Of a stretch of 64,000 nucleotides of DNA, positions 1 to 8,482 are shown piece by piece. Position 1 is the first letter of the stretch. Each line of letters begins with the position of its first letter. The notes under the pieces are model-generated. The model saw only the letters and a list, made by a program, of their open reading frames with translations, did not search any database and was not told the DNA's origin. Position numbers and translations under genes: made by a program. This stretch comes from Zygnema cylindricum (lineage: Eukaryota; Streptophyta; Zygnematophyceae; Zygnematales; Zygnemataceae): positions 87,161-151,160 of the forward strand of contig JBBHKE010002219.1 in the NCBI GenBank assembly GCA_037447655.1, written 5' to 3'.

Positions 1-727
1 CCTAATCTCAATTGTGTTCTTTACATAAGTATCATCTAGACCACTGTGTTCCTTTTTCTTGAACTGTCAGTCATTTCCTATACTCGGTACGCTATGTTTT
101 CATATTCGTCATGTAACTTCATTATGGGAGTGTTAACTTTCATCTTCATTGTACTTGTCCTCTTTGGCGCTCTCCATCTCCATTTACAATAAAGAGAGAT
201 CATTACAATAGTCTAACTTCTTTCCCCCTTTGCAAGTATAATTCCCTAACTTTTGTTCGGCGAACTGGAGCTCCTGAATAGTACCAGCTCTATTGATTTC
301 CCCCAAACTCACCCACAACTCCTCGGCCTTGTTAATATGAAGATGGGGGGTTGCCAAAGCCTGAGTGAGGTGTCTAAGAATGAAGTTTTTGGCAGCCATG
401 TTGATGCCTTCCCACATTTGGGTGTCGTTTTTTGCGGTCTTCACGGTCGTCATTTGGGGTGTCGTGGTAATAGGAGCAATAAGAGTAACAGGCGTCTCCT
501 TCTCATTCCCCTTTTTGGACACTCTGGTGTCCCCATCATCTACCTTATTTGCTGCAGCAGATGTTGATGCATTAATCCTTATTCCACCTAACCCTGGTGG
601 AGTTCTTTGATGTGGACATTTCATTTGTCCACTAACAATACCCCAATATCGTTTTTCTCACAAAGCCCCAATCATCATGGCTTCCGTATAGATGAACCGT
701 GAACCATTGAAGGTGGGCACCCTAGAG
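1..727 (-). pseudogene. Copia gag, decayed (element A)
   Basis: Gag (capsid) region of element A. It starts at the PBS with the family signature GPPSRVPTFNG, followed by a WGIVSGQMKCP block, a basic low-complexity linker and the capsid-like stretch ILRHLTQALATPHLHINKAEELWVSL. The longest open part is 184-624. Below 184 the match to gag of complex C continues in a shifted frame with stops. The ATG that normally starts gag in the LTR is followed here by stop codons, so the gene is dead. The protein would form the virus-like particle in the cytoplasm. The zinc knuckle expected downstream is beyond the left edge. Confidence 0.8.
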
Positions 728-742
728 GGTGGGCCTATAACC
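728..742 (-). other. Primer-binding site of A (iMet anticodon-arm type)
   Basis: Read on the minus strand it is GGTTATAGGCCCACC, directly after the LTR end. It differs by one base from GGTTATGGGCCCACC, the complement of the initiator tRNA-Met anticodon arm that the other copia elements here carry. Confidence 0.75.
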
Positions 743-1491
743 TAGAATTACGTGTCCTCCATAGGACTACAAAATTCATGAAGCCTCTAGATAGCTTTTA
801 ACTAACCCATTTCAAGCCACAACCACTACTGCACAAGAGGGCAAACTGATAGTCTAACTACACCAGTGTCTAGCGTGGACTCCCCTGAGTCTGTAGAAAA
901 AATAATCACTGAAACCGGCAACCAGGCCGATAAGTTATGATTTGGCAAAAATGCAAATCTTATACAAAGCTTTGGGAGAGAGAGGTGGCTACCTACCAAA
1001 TTTTCCTAAGTCCTAAGCCCCTCTCACAACCCCTATCTATTAAAGTACGATCGAATCACACGACCGTACAGTATTGAAAAGAACTATGGCCAATGTACTT
1101 TGTGTACGGCTTGTGTACGGCAAGGCGATTGAGTGGACGCTTGTCTCCATATAATTGTCCTTATGCTCTTTAGGATTTCCTCATTTCAATGTTACTAAGC
1201 CAAGTGGCGCCAAGTCATGCCACGCCTAAAAATTGCCAAAACGGTCATTCCAGGATATCGACGTTAGTACCGGCTGTTAAATCCATTTAGTTTTTCATGT
1301 CAGCCATTGAAACAAATGTGTGATTCATTTGTTCGTGCGTGACGTGTGCAATTATATGTTACACGATTTGTATGTTAGCTATCCGCAATTCCATTAATCG
1401 GACTAGTTCTTTAAATCCATGCTTAAATAAATATGAAAATCTATGTGATGAAATAAACTCCTACGACATACCGGTTAGAGCTAACGGCTAC
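743..1491 (-). repeat. A 5' LTR, 3' portion
   Basis: Minus-strand LTR part holding the promoter-proximal and R-U5-like section: the hairpin GACTC-AGGG-GAGTC (minus strand, near 884-898), the region of inverted GTAC repeats and the A-box-like half of the tRNA-like module at 1465-1491. Its inner end reads TCTA instead of the usual CA. F1 interrupts it exactly at 1491/1492. Confidence 0.8.
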
Positions 1492-2788
1492 TGTCAAGCT
1501 CGTGTGCTTTTCAGGCACACCTGTATATCACCAAGGATTTCCGAGCCCTTTTTACCCTGTACAATCTTTAGAGTGCGGAGGAGTGAGTGCACCAAGCTGG
1601 ACGAGATCCTTGTATTTTGTAAACTGAATGGAACGCTCTTTATTTCGCGTCTAATAGAGGCCGAATGACCAAGTTCTACCGTTTGAAAGATTGCAATTCC
1701 GTTACATAGACCAGTTTTCGACAGCCTCCTTCGGGGGTACATTGTGGATTGCCACGTAACTTTCCGGATTTGCATCTAGATTATGCTTTTAGCCGTCAGT
1801 AGGAATTTAGCTGAGGGTCCATTGACTTTTGGTCCATTAATTACATTAGGTCAAAGTGTGGCAAGTTAGTGTTCTTTTAAGGACTTTGTCTTATAATAGT
1901 GGACCAAATAATTACTTCCGGCCGCGGATCTAGCTACAATCCGGAGCAAAACTTTTTGCCCCTAGTGTAGTACGAATTATTTTGTCTTATGTCAGTTCAA
2001 ATACACTTGCTTGCCGCTCATTGGTTGATAGCGTAGCTTTGACTTTTGGACCTACAATTTGACAAACTTTGATGTATATGGCACTTGGGGTCGAAGAAGA
2101 CATGTTGCTTTTCAGTAATGTCTTCGTGAAAACCCTCAGAAATTCCAACAATCCTTCTTTTAGAGAATCATTGTTCTGTTTTGACTCTATTGCGATTTTG
2201 GTTTAGGATCTGTCTTTTGTGGGAATCACAGTCCGGGCGGGTAGTTGGCACTATCTGATTTTTGGGTGATTTTGGGACTTTTTGCTGTTTGAAACCGAGG
2301 AGAGTCTGGTTAGTTCCAAGCTACGGACAACAAAGGTTCTAGGAGCACCATACCTATTTACGATTCTATCAAAGAGGGGTCGCCTTTCTCTCATTGTCAT
2401 CGTTTATTGCTGGGGTATGTCAAGCTTGCTTCGCTATATTTCAAATGGTCTTTTTTTTATTCTCTTTTCTGGGGCAAGGTGATATTGTTAAATCTCGAAA
2501 GCCAATCCTATTACCTATATATTTCTACGTGGTAGTTTATTTGTGTCTTCATCTGGAGTTCTCTTTTCTTTGGAGTGACCATCCCGGAGTAAAGTGAAAC
2601 CCCTTGGAACAGGACAGTGGGTTTTGAGGGAACAAATGCGATCAACTTCCCGTAGAGAAAGCACAGTACTGAAAAGCATACCTATTTGCTCGGATTATAG
2701 GGGATAGGAGCTTTAACTTTGAAAGCTCTCTTTTTGGAAGTGAGCTTTAGTGACATTCATTACTCTTCCTCTTGTTACTTTTGTCATC

Positions 2789-3055
2789 ATGGCCGGAGGA
2801 GGGACTCCGGATAACGAATCTGGAGAGCAGGGTCGGCATGAGAGGCCCGTACAAGAGGGACAGTCTCAAAGGTCTGAGGAATCTAAACCAATGGAGACTG
2901 TCTTTGATTCTCTAGCTAAGGAACCGGCTAGTGCTTCTTCTCCTCCTCCACCTCCCTATCTGACTCCCGAACATTACCATTCCTTGGCGGAGGCCGTTAA
3001 GGTCTATGCTGAGGAAAGGAAAGAAGCGCGGGCACAGGCCGAAGAAAGGAACTGA
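2789..3055 (+). CDS. N-terminal gag-like ORF of F1 (partial)
   Basis: An 88-codon reading frame starting MAGGGTPDNESGEQ. It is followed by a polar Glu/Arg/Gln-rich stretch, a Ser-Pro-rich block with a run of prolines (SSPPPPP) and a short Glu/Arg-rich helix-like tail (EERKEARAQAEERN). The same protein start is present in F2 on the minus strand at 46458 (MVGGGNPDN), where the homology runs on into more gag-like sequence. That places it at the N terminus of the F structural protein. It has no recognisable domain of its own. The stop at 3053-3055 is close to where homology to F2 ends, so the ORF is a truncated remnant and probably not a functional small gene. Confidence 0.5.
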   Translation: MAGGGTPDNESGEQGRHERPVQEGQSQRSEESKPMETVFDSLAKEPASASSPPPPPYLTPEHYHSLAEAVKVYAEERKEARAQAEERN

Positions 3056-3066
3056 GTGTCTCCCAA

Positions 3067-3345
3067 GGGAAATTAGGATATCAGCCAACTTCCCACACCC
3101 CAAACCCTTTCCCCGGCTAGGTGGGGGAAAAGAAAGGGGAGGGGATTCCTTTCGCCTTCCCATGCATACATCCTTTTTCCCTCTCCTGGTGTCTCCCCTA
3201 TTTTGCATGCATATCAAAAGAAGGGATGTAGGCAACCGTGGGTATGATCATTATTATGGGAAGCATTCGCATTTGGGGGTTATTTGTTAGACTCCGATGC
3301 CGACGACTCCGGGCTGTGGGACCTTCCCTCACGTTACTCAGGCAC
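3067..3345. other. Unmatched 3' part of F1
   Basis: Pyrimidine/purine-rich sequence between the end of the F gag homology and the GCTCGACA terminus. I find no match elsewhere in the window and no convincing reading frame. It may be F 3' sequence that is not represented in the other copies. Confidence 0.4.
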
Positions 3346-3353
3346 GCTCGACA

Positions 3354-3611
3354 CTACGCCACGCTCTGCCGGTCAGAGGTTTGAGTCATGCCAGACTCAA
3401 CCTTTTGTTCAAAGTGACATAAGTCACTCTTTAGTCCTACATGTTGAACTAAGGTAGCCATGGCTCAACCACCCTCTTTATCTTTCAGTGACTACAACAA
3501 GTATGGTGGCTAGAGAGAAGAGGTGAAGGTAGGTTGTCTGCACTTTTCTTTTCCTTTTATACTGATATGTTTAGACCTACAAAATACTCTATAAATCTAG
3601 TAATTTCAACA
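3354..3611 (-). repeat. A 5' LTR, 5' portion
   Basis: Start of the minus-strand LTR (TGTTGAAATTACTAG from 3611). It contains the conserved palindrome AGCCATGGCT (3456-3465) and, at 3354-3403 on the plus strand, the B-box-like half of the tRNA-like module (AGAGGTTTGAGTC) followed by GACTCAACCTTTTG. Confidence 0.8.
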
Positions 3612-3935
3612 AAGTACTCCGCCACCTGTACTTTCTTGTACGCTACTGTCATGTAATTGGTGTGTACCTTAGTACTACGAGGTAAGAGAGGGGTTTTAGG
3701 ACTTAGAATATTTTGGTAGATAGCTTCTTCTCTCCCAAAGAGCACCTTCTATAAAAGGCTAACTTTGACAACCATAACAATCAACTTAGCTGACCATTTT
3801 CAGTGATTCTTTTTGCTGATTCTTTTTGCTTCAAACTCAAGGGAGTCCAAGCTACACAAAGGTGTAGTCATTTAGAGTGATTCCCTTCCAGGGTGGTTGC
3901 ATTTCTAAGGAAATGTCAAAGTGGGGGATGTTATC
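3612..3935 (+). repeat. Plus-strand copia LTR remnant (second half)
   Basis: Carries the usual order of the 3' half of these LTRs: a GAGGGGTTTTAGGACTTAG block, a TATAAAAGG box near 3751, CAGTGATTCTTTTTGC, an ACTCAAGGGAGT hairpin and a CTACAC-AAAG-GTGTAG hairpin. The similarity fades after about 3920. Element A adjoins it at 3611/3612 and may have inserted into it. Confidence 0.6.
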
Positions 3936-4141
3936 CAAAACTCATATTCTTATTTTGCATTCTGTGGTGGAACAGAGCACACATAACGTCTTATTTCATA
4001 GGGGTGAAGCTTTAACGCGGTTTTGATTGACAAGGGGTCAATCATTTGCGTTTATATAAACTAGGAGTCCACACTATCTAGATTAGTTTGTTTGGACTTG
4101 CGAATTTTATGTGGCAATGGAGCCCATAGAATTACACTTTT
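3936..4141. other. Unassigned spacer
   Basis: About 200 bases without a recognisable gene or LTR match, between the LTR remnant and the 3' LTR of B. Confidence 0.5.
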
Positions 4142-5193
4142 TGCAACTCTGAGACCTCTATTAGCCATCAACGTTAGCAGCTCACACAAAGCCTCTAGGA
4201 TAACCCTCACCCTTTTGTGTTTCAGCAAAAATAACTGCCACCCTGACAGACAAAAAACCTGACCACCTCCACCCCTAGGAAGGCAAGACTCTCGTGAGTG
4301 AATAGCAAAAAGAATGTGTGAATTTACTCCCCTGAGCAGTAAGTTATGGAAGGTCAAAGTTGACCTTTTGTACAGAGGCTTTCTAGGAGAGAGGGTCATA
4401 TCTTCTAAATTTTCCTAAGACCTATCTCTCTCTAAAACACTATCTACTGAAGTACGACACCAATCAAAATATTGTATCGTACAAAAAGGTACAGGTGCCG
4501 GTGTACTTCCAGTACGGCCATTTACGACATGGCCAACCAGCCATCACATGTCATATCTACATTCGTTCGTGTAATCCCCGAAGATGGCGTAAGCCGATGT
4601 TGTCGTGCCATGTGTCAATCGATATGCTGGTGACCGGAAACTGCCAAAATCTTATTCGGTGATCTCGGCGTCCTTTGACGCCGTCTGATCAAGACCGCAT
4701 TTTAATCGTAGCCGTCATAAATCGTTGGGCAATATTTGTTTCGCATTCGAAACAAAATGCGCGGTATCCGTTGCGTATTTGTACAGCACTCCGTACTTTA
4801 CAAAATTTTATCCATGCGCAACGTCTATAATTTCAATTAAATGAATTTGTTAAAGCGTCACAGTTTAAATATCTGTCACACCCTAGATGTCTCTACACCG
4901 ATCTTAGACTACAGGATAAAGCTACCTACTACTTCAGAATTGACGAACGGCAAGTACCAGGATCAAATCCTAGGTCCGTCAAGTTTATTTTGGTAATTCT
5001 ACCAAAATCTACCACCTGTCTCTCTATCTCTTAAGCTGCATAGGCAGCCATGGCTCTAGCTTCTTCTTCAACTTTAAGTGACTTCAACAAGTGTGGGAGC
5101 TGAAGAGATGAGTTAGAACAAGACTGCCTCGGCTTCTTTTCTGCCTTTCATTTTGAACCTAGAAAATACTAAAAATAACCATTAATTTCTACA
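4142..5193 (-). repeat. B 3' LTR (D/E family)
   Basis: 1052 bp, minus strand, TGTAGAAATTAATGG ... GAGTTGCA. It contains the AGCCATGGCT palindrome (5049-5058), the tRNA-like module on the plus strand (about 4905-4980, T-arm-like AGGATCAAATCCT) and decayed versions of the R-region hairpins. The purine tract AAAATAAGGGGAG adjoins it on the internal side. Confidence 0.85.
4905..4980 (+). other. Antisense tRNA-like module (B 3' LTR)
   Basis: Antisense to the LTR. An A-box-like block, CAGGATAAAGCTACC, is followed about 35 bases later by CCAGGATCAAATCCT, which can form a T-arm with a 7-base loop. The acceptor stem is not evident. Confidence 0.5.
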
Positions 5194-5206
5194 CTCCCCT
5201 TATTTT

Positions 5207-7128
5207 CTAGTCACTCTTTAATTTCAGACCACACATCTCCCGGCAGAAAATTAGCTTAGCGGAAGGCACAGGTTTGGTCATCATATCTGCTACCATCTCG
5301 CTGTCTGGTCTGTACTCTAAATTGATTATTTTCTTTTCTACCTTCTTTCTAACAAAACAGAGTCTAATGTCCATGTGTTTGGCTTTAAAATGATGTTTAG
5401 GATTTGCAGCAATAGTGATCGCTGCCTTATTATCACAAAAAAAATTATGCACACCACTCTTAAGGTGACCAAACTCACCAAGCAAAGACTTGACCCACAT
5501 TAATTCTTTTACAGCAAAGCAAGAGGCCATGTACTTAGCCTCCATGGTGGACTGAGGAATGACCTTTTGATGCTTGCTGCTCCAGCAACAAGCCCCATCA
5601 CCCACATACAATACATACCCAGACGTGCATCTCCTCATAAGCGCATCCTTATAGCTGGCATCACTCCAAGTGGTGATGTTAGTATTGTTCCCACCCAAAA
5701 TGCAACCATAGATCTCTAGTCCTTATGAGATATCTAAGGACTCTCTTAGCTGCCTCTTAATATTTCTTAGTGGGAGCATTTAGATTCCTACTTAGTACTC
5801 CTACAGCTACGGCTATGTCCGTACGAGTACAATTCATGAAATATATTAGGTTGCCCACTACTTGTCTATAAGGGATGGTCTTCATAAATATTTTCTCTTA
5901 CGGGCCGTTATAATAATCCATGATTATAACTCCCTCTTTCGCACTCCCCTCACTTCCCTTCTTTAATTCCATGTGAGTGGTACAACTATTATCCTTGTCC
6001 ATTTGGAATTTTTCTAACATGTTTCCAATGGCTTTCTTTTTAGTTAATCTCGTAATCTTTCTATCTCTTTCTCTCTCTACCTGAATTCCCAAAATATACC
6101 TTGCTTCTCCCATATCGTTCATCTCAAATCTTCTTTTTAGATCATTTTTCAACTTATTTATTTTATCCATAGATTTACTTAAAACAAGCAAATCATCAAC
6201 ATAAATTGCAATAAAAATAATTTTTTCCTCATCTTCAAACAAATAAATTGAGTGATCTGAGGTGATCTGAATATATCCTAAACGTGTAAGAAACTCATCG
6301 AGTTTTTTTTTCTATTGTTGGGGCGCCTGTTTCAGCCCATACAAAGATTTGATCAATTGGCATACCTTGCTCTCCTCCCTTTGCTCAACAAATCCTTCCG
6401 GTTGTCGCATAAAATCTCCTCTTATAACTCTCCATGTAGGAAGGTTGTCTTCATGTCCATCTGATGCACTTCCATGTCTTCTGCTGCCGCCATACTGAGA
6501 AGTATCCAAACAGAGGGAAACCTGGCGACCGTAGCAAAAGTCTCCTCGTAGTCAATTCCCTCTTTCTGGTTAAATCTCTTCACCACTTAACGAGCCTTGT
6601 AGCCCTCAATGGTGTTATCCGGGTTGAGTTTCAATTTGAATACCCGCTTACACCCGATTGGCTTCCTATAAGGGGGATAGTTCACCAACTCCCACGTATT
6701 TGCTACCATAATCAAAGCCACTCCTCAATAATGGTTGTCTTCCACCGGTTCCTCTCAGGACAACTCATCGCCTCACCATTAGTTTGGGGTTCATCGGGAT
6801 GAGACAATTTGGTTATCTTGTTGTTAACTTGTTTCTATTGCAGTCTATTGTTGTTTCTCCTTCCGCCCTCAAACTCTGTTGTCAGAATGGATGGCTCTCG
6901 CGGATTCTTTCGAATAGTATCGAACTCTCCCCTGTCCCTCAATTTCAGGTCTATTTCCACCACGTCTTCCGCTTCGGTTCGAGTTGGCACTAGGGGTTCC
7001 AGCTGAGTCCTCCTTGTTTCCCTTCATCGATGACCACTAGATGCTTTACTATGATTATATCTTCTCTCTTGAGATCATAGACTCTATATCCTTTTACATC
7101 TTCATCATATCCTAACACATATCCTAGT
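5207..7128 (-). pseudogene. Copia pol fragment, RT-RNase H (element B)
   Basis: From right to left: the end of integrase/linker (LGYDEDVKGYRVYDLKREDI), then RT, with the palm motif IYVDDLLVLSKS near 6170-6205, then RNase H (TTWSDASYKDALMRRCTSGY, and the DNKAAITIAANPKHHFKAKH block), ending LKLKSD at 5207. The protein is very close to that of D. Several frameshifts and stops separate the pieces (6312-6509, 5898-6242 and 5207-5698 are the longest open parts). Protease and most of integrase are missing because the internal region starts at a deletion junction near 7128. Confidence 0.85.
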
Positions 7129-7733
7129 TTTTTAGGGTTTTTTCTGACACCTTGAAAATTCCCCCTATTCTTTAGAGCCTCGATATTAGCCTCTTCCTCT
7201 AATACACACCTGATTGCTAAAGGTAAGTTTCAATCCCTTTTATCAACTTTTCTTAATCTATCTAAAGCACACCTATATTCCTTAGGTAATCCTTTCATTA
7301 ACAAGAAAGCCATTTGAATATTTGTGAAGTTTCCCCCTGCAATTTCATTTTCTACAAACTATATTTGTAACCCAATATAGTAATTCAGCATACTACCTCC
7401 ATCATACTTATACTCAACTTGTTTTGTAACATTACTCATCCAATGATACACAGAAGTCTTTTGATATGCACGTTCTAAGCCCTTCCATAATTTAGCTGCA
7501 CCTTCCAGACCAAGGTAAGTCATTACAAGTTCCTCTTCACGGATAGCTTGATAATCAGTAAACACTCGTCGTTCTTCTCCTCCCATCCAACCGATGATTT
7601 AGCACATGTCCCATCCACCACATCCATCAGCTTCCTCGACCTGAAGTAGCTCTCCATAATACTCCTCCAATAGTAATATTTAGAACCGTCAAATATGGGC
7701 AAGGTTTATTCATCCAAAATGGGTAGCCATGGG
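7129..7733 (-). pseudogene. Copia gag fragment (element B, K1-like lineage)
   Basis: Begins at the interrupted PBS with MGPPPWLPI, continues through an IFDGSKYYYWRS block and the capsid-like stretch LGLEGAAKLWKGLERAYQKTSVYHWMSN, and ends in LEEEANIEALKNRGNFQ just before the junction. The closest relative in the window is the Gag of K1. A duplicated WLPILD/LPIFDG start and in-frame stops show decay. There is no zinc knuckle, because the deletion removes everything between capsid and late integrase. Confidence 0.7.
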
Positions 7734-7744
7734 GGTGGGCCCAT
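7734..7744 (-). other. Part of the PBS of B, cut by K1
   Basis: GGTGGGCCCAT on the plus strand. Together with AACC at 13318-13321 it makes the complement of GGTTATGGGCCCACC. The last five bases, CCCAT (7740-7744), are repeated at 13313-13317 as the K1 target-site duplication. Confidence 0.9.
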
Positions 7745-8482
7745 TGTTGTTTTTAGAAAGCTTTAGTCCTCTTTATGCCTCAGCTGTGAGAGAGAGCTGT
7801 TCAGGACTTAAGCTATTTTTGGTTGAGTTTGGTTCAGTACTTACCAAAATTAGTGTGACAGTGAAGTTGGGAGTTCACGGTTCATTCACACTTGGGACAC
7901 GTGTCGTCACTTGGGAGAATGCGTGAGTATGTCCTCCGTGGACGTACGGAAATTCGGCAGGACCACTGGACTTCCTGAAGTCAATTCTACGGTGCCAAAT
8001 CCTCTAATCGGACCGCTGACAGCTGCCGCAAACAAATAGTGACGAGGCGTGACTAGATCATTATCACTTTACGTTGTCTGAACTTCGGTGTAAATATTTG
8101 TGATAGAATATTAGATGTACGGATGGAATGCCTCCGTACAGCTTAGTGTAGTTTCGGTGTATAAAAGTAGGACTTAGTGAATTTGATTTTTAGGAACAAA
8201 TGATATGAAAACTGTACACTCAGTTTTATGTAATTTCATTTCTACATATCTCACAGATATGTGAGCGGAATTGATTGACATTTTGTGTGTGTGTTCCTTT
8301 GAATGTTATCTACATTGTGGCAAATTTTCAGGACAGTTGGAGCGTTTTTCTGAAAGTTATAGTCTGTCAAAGTTTCTGTTCAGCTATCGGTATTTGTGGA
8401 AGCTTCCTCTCTTGATTTGTTCTACGATGACTACTGCTGCATCTTCTTCATCTTCAGTACCAACACTTGTCTCAGAACAACA
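7745..8482 (+). repeat. K1 5' LTR
   Basis: 738 bp, TGTTGTT ... AACAACA. It contains a CACGTG core (GGACACGTGTCG near 7895), an inverted repeat GTACGGA/TCCGTAC (8117-8139) and TATAAAAG (8160-8167) as the likely TATA box. A CTCACAGATATGTGAG hairpin lies near 8250. Its last 56 bases encode the first residues of Gag. Confidence 0.9.
8160..8167 (+). promoter_or_regulatory. K1 TATA box
   Basis: TATAAAAG, about 20 bases downstream of the GTACGGA/TCCGTAC inverted repeat. It is duplicated in the 3' LTR near 12990. Its position leaves about 310 bp of LTR for R and U5. Confidence 0.7.

Larger units (their letters stand above)
1492..3353 (+). mobile_element. F1: short derivative of gypsy-type element F
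   Basis: A 1862-bp insertion in the A LTR. It begins TGTCAAGC and ends GCTCGACA, a near-perfect terminal inverted repeat, and CTAC is found on both sides (1488-1491 and 3354-3357). Bases 1492-3066 match, in inverted orientation, the start of F2 (54206 to 53979 and 47520 to about 46150), including the start of the F gag. After 3066 the match stops, and about 290 unmatched bases lead to the terminus. I read it as an internally deleted F copy. I could not place the end of the F LTR: TTTGACA at 2058-2064 is one candidate. Confidence 0.65.
1..3611 (-). mobile_element. Copia element A, 5' part (runs off left edge)
   Basis: Ty1/copia retrotransposon on the minus strand. From right to left it shows a 5' LTR beginning TGTTGAAATTAC at 3611, a break caused by insertion F1 (1492-3353), the rest of the LTR to 743, a primer-binding site at 728-742 and a decayed gag that continues to base 1. 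The two LTR pieces add up to about 1003 bp, matching the 1000-1002 bp LTRs of complex C, which confirms that they were one LTR. Protease, integrase and RT lie outside the window. Confidence 0.85.

Noticed and set aside
1500-3060. Inverted repeat of a DNA transposon (matches 46150-47520 and 53979-54206 in opposite orientation)
   Set aside because: The two copies are separate insertions of the 5' part of element F in opposite directions, not terminal repeats of one element.
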